Of a stretch of DNA of 64,000 nt, positions 36,118 to 49,400 are shown in pieces. Under the pieces are notes generated by a model. The model ran no database searches and was not told the DNA's origin. It worked only from the letters and a program-made list of their open reading frames with translations. Every line of letters starts with the position of its first letter. Position 1 is the first letter of the stretch. Origin of the DNA: Apostichopus parvimensis. Lineage: Eukaryota > Echinodermata > Holothuroidea > Aspidochirotida > Stichopodidae. The stretch covers positions 89,302-153,301 of the forward strand of contig KN882606.1 in the NCBI GenBank assembly GCA_000934455.1. Reading direction: 5' to 3'. Position numbers and translations under genes: made by a program.

Positions 36118-38634
36118 CAGGTGACCTTAATAAAGACATCTTTGTTTCGAAAATGGCAAAAGAAATCACTCATCTATACCAACAGTCCCAGTGGTATATT
36201 GTGATACATACTCCTACTCGGATCACTGAAAAAAGTTCTACTTGCGTTGATCTGATCTTGGTTTCGAACCAGAATAAATTATATTCCTCGGGAAATGTAT
36301 CGGTTGGGTTTAGTTACCATAATCGTGTGTACATGTCGTGTCAAGCTTGTCGGATTAAATGCAATCCTAAGCGTCTAAAACTAGAACATATCGTAAATTT
36401 ATTGATAGTAGCTTCCAGGCATACCATTCCAATGCCAACTTGGAAAGTATATAACAAACCACTAATCCTGAAACTGCCTGGGGGCATTTTAAATGTATTT
36501 TTTACTCATTTTGCAGATAAACATGCATCGCACGCTGAAATTTGTATCAAGGGTAAATAACAGCCTTGGTTTAATGATGAAATCATATCTTTAACTAGGG
36601 ATCGTGACCATTATAAACGTGTTGCTGGAAAGAACTGGAAAGTCTAGTGACTGGGACTTTTTTCGTCATCTCAAAAATATAACTAATAATCTAATTAAAA
36701 AAACCAAAATTTCATAATATACTGATACTATTGAACAAAATAAGGGTAATAGCAAGCAGATGTAGAAGATCATTAAATATATTCTTCAAAAAAAAGATAA
36801 AGCTACTGTTAATAAGTTTGTGCTCAATGACAAAAAAAGTTGAAACTCCTAGTGGAATGGCTAATGCTTTCAATGTTTTCTTTATAGACGTTGGTAATAC
36901 AATTGCCCGGAAGTTTATAAATGATGGAGGCGGGTAGTTGTTTGGGAAGTTAAAGTATGTTGGCGAGTCTTTAAAGTTTATTGAAAATAGTGAGGATTTT
37001 GTCAACAAACAACTCGCAAATATTCAAATTGGTAAATATACTGCTATTGATGGTATAAGTGCTAGACTTTAAAAACAGGAAGTTACCAAATTTTCAAACC
37101 AATTACTTTTATTCTTAATCTTACTATTCTTAGTGCATCTATTCCTGCTGAGTGGAAACAGGCAGTTGTTTCCCCTATTTTTAAAAATGGGCTGAGAACA
37201 GATTGTGGTAACTATAGGCCCATGTCAGTTTTGCCTGTTATTACTAAAATTCTTGCGAAAGCTGTTCATGGCAAGTTTATTGTCATCTTCAAAACAATGG
37301 GCTTCTAAGTTCGGCCCAATCTGGATTCAGACAACAACATTCTACTAGTGATGCTTTTATTGGCGTTACTGACTGCATTCTTCATAATATGGACAAGGGT
37401 CGGATCACTAGTGCTGTGTTCTTGGACATAAAAGAGGCCTTTGATACAGTCAACCATGAGATTCTTATGTATAAATTTTCTTATTATGGGATACGGGATA
37501 ATGAGCTAGCCTGGTTCTCTAATTATTTGTCAAATAAAGAACAAACTACTGTTATTGATGGGGTTAAATCTGATGCAAGAACTGTTACAATTGGTGTACC
37601 CCAGGGATCCATATTAGGTCCACTTTTCTTTATCACTTTTATTAATGAAATTCCTACTGTAGTTTCAAATTGTAGGGTTTTTCGTTATGCCGATGATACT
37701 GCCATCATGTTTAGTTTAAAAAACGATATTAGATATTGAAAGGGTCATACTTTTGGACCTGGAAGCTGTTTCTGATTGGATGAACACTAACAAGCTGACA
37801 CTTAATGCTTCTAAAACAAAGGTTATGACTTTGGCTCTTTTCAAATTATAAAAATGTTTAATCCCTTCAATGTAAAGCTTGATAATGATATTCTTGAAAA
37901 TATGTATGTATTCAAATACCTTGGAATGTGGTTTGACCGTTTCTTAATGGCAAAAACATATTGACAAAATCACTGCAAAAATATCACAGAAACTGGGTAT
38001 TCTAAAAAGACTTGGTTGGTCTGTTGACCAGAATACACGTAATACTCTGTGCAACGCTCTAATTGTACCCCATATTGATTATTGTTCTGCCGTTTGGATA
38101 ACGGCGACGAATAAATTGATTGACCGGATTCAGATTCTTCAAAATCGTGCAACTAGATTGGCCTTGGGTGTGGGCTTCGGGATGAGCATGTTACAGATAT
38201 TTTGGATGAATTGAAATGGCTACATGTCCGTAAACGTTCATTTTATTTCAGGAATATTCTACTGTATAGATGTGTCCACGTAAGCTCCAGATTACCTTAC
38301 TGATAATACTATTCTTACAAAACTAGATCTAGCTGCTCTAATCATGTTTTACTTGCTTCTGTTAGATCTGGGAACGGAAAAAGTTCCTTTAAATTTTCTG
38401 GAGGCAGGTCGTGGAACAGTCTTCCCCAAACTTTGAAATGCTTGCCAAATGTTAATGTCTGATGCTTTTTGTCTACCTTTTTGTCGTCCTTTTTGTGCTT
38501 TTGGATATTTACCGTTTTTCTACTGCATCATGTTGTATGTATTTTGTATAGAGGGCTCCTCTGGAAGGCAGTGCTTCTGCACTGAGCAGGACTACTCTCA
38601 TTAAAGATGACAGCAATAAAAATAATAAAAAGAA
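36118..38634 (+). mobile_element. 5'-truncated non-LTR retrotransposon (Jockey/CR1/L2 group)
   Basis: The element starts inside the endonuclease domain (GDLNKDIF, HTPTRITEKSSTCVDLI, SGNVSVGFSYHN) and continues with RT: SIPAEWKQAVVSPIFKNG, NYRPMSVLPVITKI, SAQSGFRQQHST, the core at 37389-37739, then YLG, VPHIDYCSAVW and LQNRATRLALG. It ends with SFKFSGGRSWNSLPQTL and a 3' tail 'attaaagatgacagcaataa' near 38615. At least four frame changes or stops break it. It lies between the intact NACHT exon of gene B' and the NACHT fragment of gene B, in opposite orientation to both. Confidence 0.9.
37389..37739 (+). pseudogene. Reverse transcriptase core of the LINE
   Basis: This frame of 116 residues holds the RT palm motifs: FLDIKEAFDTVNHE (motif A aspartate), GVPQGSILGPLFF (motif B) and FRYADDTA (motif C, YADD). 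It is only a segment; the RT N-terminal part is in another frame upstream (37130-37300), and the thumb region continues in a shifted frame after 37739. The catalytic residues are intact, but the ORF is not, so this copy cannot be autonomous. Confidence 0.9.
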
Positions 38635-38665
38635 GTAACGAATGTGGATCCTCGATACTACTTAC

Positions 38666-40187
38666 GTCATGACTTGATGCTATCTGTAGCAGCTGTACGG
38701 TAGACCTCTGTAGTAACTTGCTGTCATCTTTCCTGATATAAACCTCCTCGGCACAGAGATCTGTAACAGTCTTTCTGATCTCCTCGATGTCTCCATTTTG
38801 TTCCAAGATGCAGAGGATTGCAAACTTATTACAATCCCTTTTCTTCTGCAAATACTCAACGATGTTACGAGCAGCTGTACGGCTTAGTCTACATGCGAAT
38901 CGAAAGACATACTGAAGGTCTAATGGATCCATGTTACCCAGAGTTTGTTCTAATTCGGCAGAATTCTTTACATTGACAGCAATATCCGCGACCCTAAATG
39001 ATGCAAACCACTCACAGAATAGTTTATGGTAGAAACTTACTTCAATCTTGGTACTAACGTTACCAGGATATTCTCCATCGGGAATATGAACGACCTTTTC
39101 CTCTACTAAAATACCAACACGGATATAGTGATCATAAAACGCTAGAACAACTCGTTTACAGAACGCATTTTTCCCCTCACACAATCTGTTGATTCTCTCT
39201 ATTGAGTCCTTCAAATGCTACTTTATCAAGTTCACCATGGATAGCTTCAAACTCCACTTCATAAGTCATAACGTTACGTTCCGCTGCCTTGTTTCTGGTG
39301 TGACTGTGAAAACATTTCATCATGTAGATGAAAAAATCCGTAACAGACTTATATTTCTGAAAGTCTTTTCTTTCGTCAATCATGTGAGCGAACGTAACGA
39401 AGAATAGAGGAACTTGGCAGAGATCGTCAAGAATTGGGTTTTCTTTCAAACCTTGTTTGATTTTATCAAAAGCCTTTTCATTGTTGTCTCCAGTGATGGC
39501 TTTGCGAATGTACTGATCACGCGCAGTTTCATCAAAACCTTTCAACTTTACTCGTTTGGTTTCTGATTTGTCAAAGTCTTTTGGGAGATACCTGGTTGTC
39601 AAGGTTACTTCAAATTTTCGAAACTTCTTTAATCTGACGATCTGATCTACGTCACTTCCTGTGGTTTGATCTCTTTCAGGATACTCGTCATAGCCATCGA
39701 GGAGAACTTTAACTCTATGGCAGCCTTCTAGAATAGCTCTAATGTCAGATTGTTGTACACGGGGCTCGTTTGGTAATAGAAACATTTTGATCGCTCTGTA
39801 AATGGACTTCACATTACCCAGCTGTCTCAGTCGTAGAAGAATTAACACATCTGCATCACATAAAGGGGATTCCTTCACACCGTTACACCAGTCATAGGCT
39901 AACTGAAGGGTAAGGGTTGATTTACCGTACCCTGGTTCACCCTCTATAATTCGACGTACTGATTTAATACGCGGATCAGTGAAAATATGATTATATGACG
40001 CCAAACGTTCCCATGATCCTTCGGTGGAGAATGGGGTTCGTCCCTCGATGAAACACTCAATGCTGCCCTCAACTAATACTTTATCCACACAGTAGAGTCT
40101 ATCTTTGATATAAGGGATCGGTTGAACTGCTTCATATCGTTCCTTGTACGTAGACTTCAGCTCTGTTAGAAGGATTTCTTTTTTTTT
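38666..40187 (-). pseudogene. Gene B', NACHT exon with two frame breaks
   Basis: Homologous along its whole length to 20697-22213. It reads ILLTELKSTYKERYEAVQPI, then YIKDRLYCVDKVLVEGSIEC, Walker A GEPGYGKST, Walker B VKVLLDGYDEYP, LTTRY and FYHKLFCEWFASFRVA, and ends QLLQIASSHD before 'gtaagt'. Two defects are visible. After NRENQQIV (about 39180) the frame shifts (+1 or -2) to reach KNAFC…YDHYIRVGILVEEK. The exon also begins with nine A where eight would fit the phase 1 end of exon 1. The rest is well preserved. A recent pseudogene and an assembly or sequencing error are both possible, especially for the A run. Confidence 0.85.
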
Positions 40188-40532
40188 CTGAATGTAATGA
40201 CATTAAAAAGTAAACAATGAAATCATAAGTAGGGTACGGTATTAACAACGATTAACGTAACAAGACATTTTATATGAAAGTGCCATTTGCTTTGAAGTTG
40301 AAAGACCATCTAACCCCTCCCTCTTCGCCACATATGACATTATTTAAGTATGTACATTTATTTGGAATATTTTCAAATTTTGAAAGACTTCATTGAAAAA
40401 GTAAGGAATTAAGGCTACCATTGCATACAAGTTATGCTATTGATTTAGAATACGATGACCTATCAGTAACGCCATTCGTTTAACTTTTTTGTCTTTTAAA
40501 GTATGATTGCATCAGAGCGAGAATATACGGAC

Positions 40533-40644
40533 CTTCCAAAGTCAGTGCTTGTTGGGTTGATGGCTGAGCTCTTACAGGAGTGGGCTGGTTTGATCTGGTA
40601 GGCTGACGGGAAATATTTCCTGCCTGTCGTCTGATCCGATCCAT
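40533..40644 (-). CDS. Gene B', start exon
   Basis: An ATG at 40644 has an in-frame TAG 15 bases upstream. The coding part (112 bp, leaving in phase 1) reads MDRIRRQAGNISRQPTRSNQ and ends QQALTLE plus one base before 'gtccgt'. The end QxALTL(S/E) and phase equal those of gene A's start exon, and its distance to the NACHT exon (345 bp) is short. The donor GTCCGT is weaker than that of gene A. Like gene A it has no signal peptide and no recognised effector domain. If the NACHT exon is a true pseudogene, this is its orphaned first exon. Confidence 0.68.
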
Positions 40645-43290
40645 ACTTCCTTTGTTCTAGTCACCTCGGAATTATTAAAAGATTCTCGCTCGCATGATGT
40701 GCTTGTTCGTATGTAAATATAACAGGGGCGTTTACACGCCACATAGCCTTCGCACACCATGTGCACTGTGACCCGCCTGTTAACGATGACAAATAAATAT
40801 GACCATCATTGAAGGAAATACTCATACATTCCTGAAACCTAGAAAAGGGTGTGTAAGGTACCGCATACAGCAACCGACTGATACAAAACTTGGTAGAAAA
40901 CAGTGGCAGTGTTAGGAACATAAATTACTACCACAACTTTGGAACCTTTGTTCCTGCGGTACATCACTTCCTATGTCCACAGCATTCATCAATATCGCCA
41001 CTTGACGAAGGAGAAAATGGGGTCAACAAGTAAACACGTTTGAAAACCACTAGATTACATGCAGTTGTGGAAAATACAAACGTGACCTTTTTATGACTCC
41101 TCAATTCGTCATGAAGGGTGTTTGCAATGAGATTGTAATCTGTTTGAATCGTGGGATATATATTGAATTGAATTGAAGCCAATTGAATTTATTGTCCACA
41201 ATCGGAAATTCGGCATACACAGGTCGTAAACGACGAAAAAAAAGAAAAAGCAATGGTATAAGTTTCAATAGACTGCGATACACATACAGTAATACAAACT
41301 TATATACAGCATATGGTTTCAGTGTAGACATGATAGGGAATATATGAAAGAACAAATCCTGCCTCTAAATGTATTCCCACATTGACAAATCGTTTCTGCA
41401 TTAGAAGGTGATATTAAACTTAATCAGTGTGAGACCGAACTATCCAATTAAATATACATGCTGGCATAAGACTGGCCTGATATCGACGCGATTTACGTGC
41501 AATCATTTACTTTTTATATATTATCTAATGACTCTACAAATTCCAATAACGTCAACTAACGTATAACTTTTACCGATGTCATCCTTACGGTAACAAGACA
41601 ACATTACCATACATTTTGAACAGGAACTAGAGATCTAAAAAACACAGATAATAATATTAAATTAAACACCCGTATCATGGTGAAGCATGCGTAAACTGAC
41701 ATGTGACGCATTGTTCATCGTTCATATATAATTTAAATATTAATGTTGCCATTGATGGTTTGAGCAGTGTTTTCAATGTGCATTTTAGATAAGGACATTA
41801 ATATAAAATAAGTCACTTAGACGGTCATATATTAAATCACACCGACACATGATGTTTCTTCCAGAAATTATGATCGAATCATGAAAATTACCGAAATATG
41901 GTTAAATAACATTAAACAGGCCAGTGTCTAATGACCAAATTTCAAACAACATTAAAATGCACCTGTCCCTGTAGTAATATGCAAAGTAGCCTATTGTGTA
42001 GATTTAGTAACATACACTGAAATGTAAGGATTGATCCAAAACAAGAGCGGATCCTTTAATATTCATAAGGACACGGTTTATACAATCTCAGAGCAAACAG
42101 TCATATATTTTCAAATAAATGAGTATAGATTAACAAATATGACATGATCACCTCTGTAAAGCACAGACCTGTTCTGAAGCAGCAAAATAAACAACAAAGT
42201 CCAATCAAAACGAAACTAGCTTAACAATAACATATCCCTAAAGATGGTAATACAAACACTTACGATATTACTTCAGTAGAATATATTAAACATCACAATA
42301 TTCAACAAACACGAAAATACCAGGAGATGTAAATACCACAATTGTCAACATATATATTCATGGATATGTTAAGTAGAAAGTGAAGACTATGTTGAGTTCA
42401 TTTTGTGATTATCTTATCAGAAATTTTTGTGCATGTAAAGTAGAGTTTTTAAATTGTTTTTATCTTAAAGGCGATTTTGTCTGTCTCTTGATCTCCCTGT
42501 ACAACTCCCGAAATCACAGTAAGAATGCAAACGTTTGGTGACCCCTGGTTGTCTCCGCTCCTTTGTTGGATGTAAATAATTTGAATTAATTCACATACAT
42601 ACTTTATACATATGCAGCTGATTCTCTTATCAAAACGCAAACGTTCTATACTTGGTAGCATACAGTTTAGGATTGTAATGACTTTTTTTATTTAAAAATA
42701 GTAACCCAAGAGCCTGTGAAGAAAAATCAAACCCCCAAAGTTATCAACGCTCGATCAGTGTCCCCTTAAATGGAAGCTGTTACCGTGTGATCATTACGAT
42801 GTATGTCAAGTCCCTCTCAAATGGAATAAACCTTCGTCAAAAGTGTATAATATATTGATATCGACCATGATTAACATGCTTATCTACGGTATGTTGTTAT
42901 AATGAATGTTCTACTTCGTGCATGTGAGTAAGTCAGTTCAAGTTTATAATGCACACACGTATGATATCTCGCAACTCGTTGGGGGAATACGTGGGCAGAT
43001 ACAACACAAACCTCATTACAAATAGTGCAATAAGATAGCGTTGATGTCAGGCAACGTCAGTTCGTCAGTGTTTTGTACACATCTCCATTCAATTAATGTA
43101 CTTCATAATTAAAAATGATATTTGCCATAAAATGTTCGTTTATATGTTACTTATGTTGTTATCATGCGGAGACTTTTCAATTTTTTGTCAGTCAATTACA
43201 CACAACAACACAACTTTCTAGGTGTATAAAAAGTTTCATTACATAATTTAAAATATTGCCAACGAAATTAACACAAATGAAGAACACGGA
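40645..43290. other. Upstream of gene B', no recognised features
   Basis: AT-rich sequence, with short frames only (for example 40661-40921 and 41101-41355 on the minus strand), none with a motif or splice context that I trust. The promoter of B' should lie at its start, but I see no clear TATA element. Confidence 0.5.
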
Positions 43291-43465
43291 NNNNNNNNNN
43301 NNNNNNNNNNNNNNNNNNNNNNNNNNNNNNNNNNNNNNNNNNNNNNNNNNNNNNNNNNNNNNNNNNNNNNNNNNNNNNNNNNNNNNNNNNNNNNNNNNNN
43401 NNNNNNNNNNNNNNNNNNNNNNNNNNNNNNNNNNNNNNNNNNNNNNNNNNNNNNNNNNNNNNNNN
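43291..43465. other. Assembly gap (175 N)
   Basis: A run of N. Three apparent frames cross it and have no meaning. Confidence 0.99.
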
Positions 43466-46400
43466 AAATGTTGTGGTGTACAAAGCCCCAGACTTTACAA
43501 ATTCTCCTCCACCCCCTCTCACATTGGAGGTGCAAGATTTCCCCGACCAGCCCTTTTTTCTTTGCACACGCTACAACTTTGAATGAAACGTGTTACATAC
43601 TTGTGATCAAGCCAAGCCATTAATTGCGGGATTAGCTGTTGGACTGACCTTTACAGTTCTGTTTAGTTTCGAAGTCTATATCTACAAAACAAGGGTTATA
43701 TTTAAAGTTTGATATTAATTGCAGCACTATATAACTATGTAACTAAGGCGGTTTAGACTTATACTATAAGCAGTACAGTGAAACGAAGCGATTAACATGC
43801 TCACGTATGTGTGTCCATATATGTAGCCTACAGTGTAAGGTTAAGTGTGTTAACAAATTACAAACACTATAACTTTCAAAAACATTTACTCCAGTTGATC
43901 AATCTCAAGACTAGATTAATATGTAATATTGTTAGAAATATTACTGCATCTTGCTGTTCGTATATTTGATGCAGTTTAAATTAAGTTAAATTCTTCCTAA
44001 CATAACCATCATAACGCCGGCATTTTCAACAACGTTCCAATTTATCTTATCATTATTATTTTTTTGAGGGAGGGGCAGGTTGGGTGGAGTTACATGGCGA
44101 AGATATTTGAGAAGTGTTCTTCATCTGCATAGATTCACGTCCACACATGTTTATCTGTAGCCCAAACCACTTCAAGAGAGTAGAGGAAAGATAAGCAGCT
44201 TAACTTACCATGTGCCATAATCACAAACTAAGATAATGAGCATGGGGTGTGATTTGATTTCTAAAAGCAAACGGGGGGAGGGGGGATCCTGGGGCAGGTG
44301 GTCTAAGGGGCTGTTTCACTCACTTTTGCGAACTTGTGTTGTTTTATAAAGACGCTAGAAGCAATATGTTGTAATATTTATAGCTTATATTCAAGTACTT
44401 CTTGTGTATTTGAAAATGTACTTATTCTATCTGCAAACAAAAGTGTTGTCAGATTCAGTATGCGACATAACAAGTAACACATGGTCAATCGTATCGTTAA
44501 TGAAGGTCTGCACGGCGCCCATTGATACTCTCATAGATGGTAAACCGTATAAGAGGGTTTTTCTCAAAATTCAAAAACAGACAAACTGGATAACCTTAAA
44601 TGACATAAGCCTATATGGTACTGTCACATTGGTACTAGTAGTATCATGCTAGTACCATAGTGCGTTATAGATTTAAATAAGAATCGTCACACTGGGTCGC
44701 TCATCTTTATAGCCTGTGTAATAACTTCATAAATAAGTCAAGCAATATCGCAGAGTTGCCAAAATTGCTGTGGCATAACCAACCAAATTACCGGCAGAAT
44801 CGGATAAAAAACCAACTATGTCTGGGAAAAATTAGGTGGGGCAAGTGCACCTCTTTCACCTTGTAATCCCGCCACCGATCGTGAGTAAGGTATATTTGCA
44901 ATTCTATTAAGATTGAAACCGAAATTAATTACATAACAGATTTTTAGTCACGGTTAGTGGTTTTACTCAGCATTGATATGAACGTTGTATGTAGCTGAAC
45001 AATTACATGTTGTAATATGTCTAAATTATTGTATATATGTTACTTATGTTACTGGCCGAGCCAAAAGTACATATTTATTAGTAGCTACTGTTTTTGTGCG
45101 TCTGTGACTGTGTCGCAGTGTGGAATGCGAGTTGACCGCGGAAAAGAGCCCCATGGTATCAAGTTTGAAATTTGAAATGGGATTTAATTATATTTTAGTC
45201 TAAGAATTAAAAAAACTATCCAGTGACCTTAATTGACATAGTTTTTACAATATGTGTTTTATAGTAAAATAGAGATACCAGCTGCAATACTTCTAGGTAA
45301 ATTGTGAGTAGCTTTGGATGTAATATAAAACATAGAGAAACACCTAACAAACGTCTTTTCCATTAAAAAAAAAACATTTATTTTTTCTTCAGATATGAAT
45401 AATGGCAATTTCAGATTCGATGACATATTTTGGAAGTAATAAAGAAAATGTAAGAAAAACAAATATGAGCAATTGTCAATATTATATCATTAAAGCAAAA
45501 GGCAATTTTAAAGTTATTTACAACATAATCTTAACCATTTCTCCAACTATATCACATGCAGCTAATCAATATTACATACTATGTATGTGTAACAATATCA
45601 TATATACCATAGACGTAAATCCTCTCAAATTGACTCTAAAAGGGGCCGGATTAGCCAGTTTCCAACGAAAACTCACATTACTGTAAGTATCATTTGAATT
45701 ACTTGATCAAACTTTGTACCCCTGAGAACGATGTTTCTGGTATACTAGCAAACATAAAATAGCTGAGCTTCTTGTTCTGTTCACAGATAGATATACGACA
45801 GCTTTTGTACACACAACCTTTGTATTATTTAAATTGTTATGATAAGTAAAACTCATACAACTTGACATTGGAAGGAAAAGCTAAAGACTAGTTATTCAAA
45901 ACAATATCACTGCTATCACCAATCTCCTTTAAATGTCTCTAAACATTTACATATCTATACGAATGAATCGTTATGATATTCAACCTTGCATGTAGAAAAT
46001 TATCTGATTCCCATAGACAACATTAGGCATGAAGTAGTATTGGTTTTGGGGGTAAACTGTTATAAATCTCCCAGAGTTTTAAACATTGTGACATATTTAT
46101 ATGTACTCTGATATGTTATTTGTATAATATATACGTCTACTATGAGGAGGAATTGTTTGCTGAAGAATCCGTCAAAACTATGCTTTCTCTTCACGTGCAA
46201 TTCACTACCTACATAACATGTAGTTGATTCATTTTAGATTCATTGACCCATATCCCTACGGTAATATAAAATAATTAAAGGACACCAGCATCAGCTGAAT
46301 GCTGTGGACTGTCTGTCACATAGTCAACTGAGAAATAGGTCATCTCAAATATATGCAACCCAGTGAACCAATATGACATTATAATAAAGCCACCATACTA

Positions 46401-49400
46401 TGAACAAGAAATATCCGTTTTGAGTCTTTTTCAGTTAACATAGCTGCCCCATCTGCTTTATCTATGGTTAAGCCATAATTTTCCAGAATTGAAAGGATTA
46501 CACCTGTAAAGGTTAGAAATAAACCTTTTTTTAAGAAGGAAACGTTTCTTTCACTTAGCGCATGCGTGGAAGTTAATGCATAATTCCGTTAAACAGGTAA
46601 AATTATACACCCCCAAAAAATATGTAAAAAATTTATGTTCCCTTGTTCCAATGTTGTTGTTTATTGTTGACGTTAGCGTACATTATTTTATTTAAGAAAT
46701 GTAAAAATGCTTCCTAAACGAATCTAGTTATTCTTCTCCACAACGATATCAAATTTTGAACAAAATTAACGATTTCTTACTGCCTAAATATGTTGCAGAA
46801 ACAATTTACTAAGTATGATTTTACAATTGAAGGATTTATCTCTTCATTATCAAGGTAGGCCTGCATATTTACCTCAAACTGGTTCTCAAAAAAGTTGATG
46901 TGATTTTATCTTAGTCGTAATTTTAAAAGGCCAATACATTTGAAAAGTGACAAACTTTATTGTTAATATATGGTTAGTTAGATACCCTAAAGATTATAAC
47001 ACAATAATGGTTATTATATAAGGTTATAATCAACAATCAATAAAAAGCAAATAACCCAGCCCATGCCGTTCCAAATAGCGTACCTACAAAATAAAGGATT
47101 TTGAATACATTTGTATTACCATACAATGACTGTAACAAAGGATAAATTCATGGTGTAAATTTCTAGTTTTCTTCTGGAAAAAAGGCAAAACTTAAGAAAT
47201 AAAGATGGGCAACGATGATGAAACTAAAACAAAATAGGTAAGAATTAAAAAGGAACATATGAGGGTTTATCACTATAATATATATGGATCGTTCTATAGC
47301 TGAGGTATAACCATGATTGTTCTTTTTTAATATGAATCAAATAAATGTTCTAACATGTTATTTACAAGAACAGTTTATTTGATTCTCATTCAGGTGTTAA
47401 GAACTGTACCACATAGAAAGTGATACAAATATTACATTATATCATCTCTAATGCGAGATGTTATACACTGATGTATTAATGTTCTGTTGACAATAATATG
47501 ATGATGACGTCAACTTTCTTTTGGAAGTACTGTTCCTTTTGTTGATCCAGTTTTATAAATTCTAAATTATCACTCATCCAAACTAAACATTATGCCATAT
47601 TTTAACAAAATAACATTTTTCACATTGAACTAGTTCTCTTTGTTATTCATAGCGAACGTGTTACTTGCTACAAAACAAGATTTCTTCTCTTTAAATGTGT
47701 GATACTTCTACTGACAGCATAGTTAATGGTTTGTCGGCTAGACTAGTAGTCCAGTCGTTTTGTGTGATGAGGCTCTAATGTTTAAGTTTCGCCAAATTAA
47801 AATATGACTGCCAACTGGGCTGGCAGCGTTTGGTATTTAAATGCATTTTTAAATGCGTGTGTTCCAACAAATTAACAATTCACTTCAGTAAATTGTAATA
47901 CAACATACAAAATAAGAAGACCTTTACACAAGAATTTATGACATAGCCAAAACAGTATTACACTGTATGTAGTATGGTGTTGACAGTATTAGACTGTATA
48001 TATGTAGCATGGTGTAGTCCCGATATATCAAGAACCTTAAAAAAAATCACGATGACATAATACGAGAAAATTTAAATCAGAACAATAATAAAAAAAAAAA
48101 ACAGAAAGTGAATTAAAAGGAACACATGCATTACATATTAAGCTTCAAGGGACATTGGGTTAATTTCGTAGTATTATGCAAATCTACGGTCGAATCAAAT
48201 AGGTGTGTAAGTAATCTGTTTATTCAAATCATTAAGAACAAGTTAAACATACTTGTAGGAACAGGAGCAAATGAACCCGTTGCAAAATCTTCTTCACTTT
48301 CACAAGTGGAGGCAGGAGCGTTTCTGGCCCCTAGCATTTATTGAGGGAATCGTTGCACTCAATGACATAATCTTTCAAACTTATATTAGCAGAAAGGAGT
48401 TCCAATCATCATTTTTTTCATAATGCTTAAATATTCAATTTAATGCTCTTTTAATTTTTTGTATTTATTCTTTTCATGAAAATTCAAAAATCGAAATGCA
48501 ACACTGAACTCGTGAAGTTTAGATATGTAGACATTCGGACATAAGATATTTCCAGTAACCCCGTTGGAGTCACTACATAATCTACAAATGTCTTCTAGTG
48601 CTGAATACCACAGTAGTTTTCTGTCCCACAATTTTTTAAAGCTTCCGACGACACTGTTACAACATTGGAAATTTGGCAGCTGACAATTGATATCTTGTGA
48701 CTATGGATCTGAAAGCACGTGACAATAGCAGCTTCGTATTTATTTGCACATGTATAAAGTACATGGGAATGTTGCATGTTTCTTCTTTACAATGAACATT
48801 GATATGGCAGTCAACGATGTTGAGGATCGATTATATTAAATAACTGCTATTGTCTAATAACATGGGTTATTGAGACTTGTCTTAAAACCCTTTTATATAC
48901 CTAATTTATGATCTAAATATGACCCTACTCAATTTGAACTCTAAGTGTCTGTTTATCAAGGGAGGACCACACACCCTACATGTGAAACAAATTAGCAATC
49001 ATAAGAACACTATACCCGTCCTTGTAATCACGCCCTTACATAGACGTTCTTGGCCCTTCCTATCACAGCCGAGGAAGACTTAGTAAAGAATGTGGTGAGC
49101 AGTGGGTCCATGCATACTCCTCTTCCGTCATTCGAGGGAAAATGGTTCAGTTGTGGGCATGTTTATATTCAGTTTGGAAAAATTACACCTGTCCCACATG
49201 TTAATTACACAACCTTACAACCTTACACAAATTCGAGATTAGTTATTAGCAAGACCATGCGCTTAGACCTTGTTATATACCTAATTAATGTTCCAATGAT
49301 TAGGTATTAATGCCTATATTGGTTGCTTTTCAGGGACAAGGACCTCAAACCCCATACACGAGAAACATTTTATCCCCCACCTTTGATATCTTGTGCACGC

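Noticed and set aside
36114-36173. N-terminal extension MSDFFCHFRNKD of the gene B NACHT frame
   Set aside because: It is the antisense of LINE endonuclease sequence, not NLR homology.
43248-43582. Three frames around 43.4 kb
   Set aside because: They run through the 175-bp gap.
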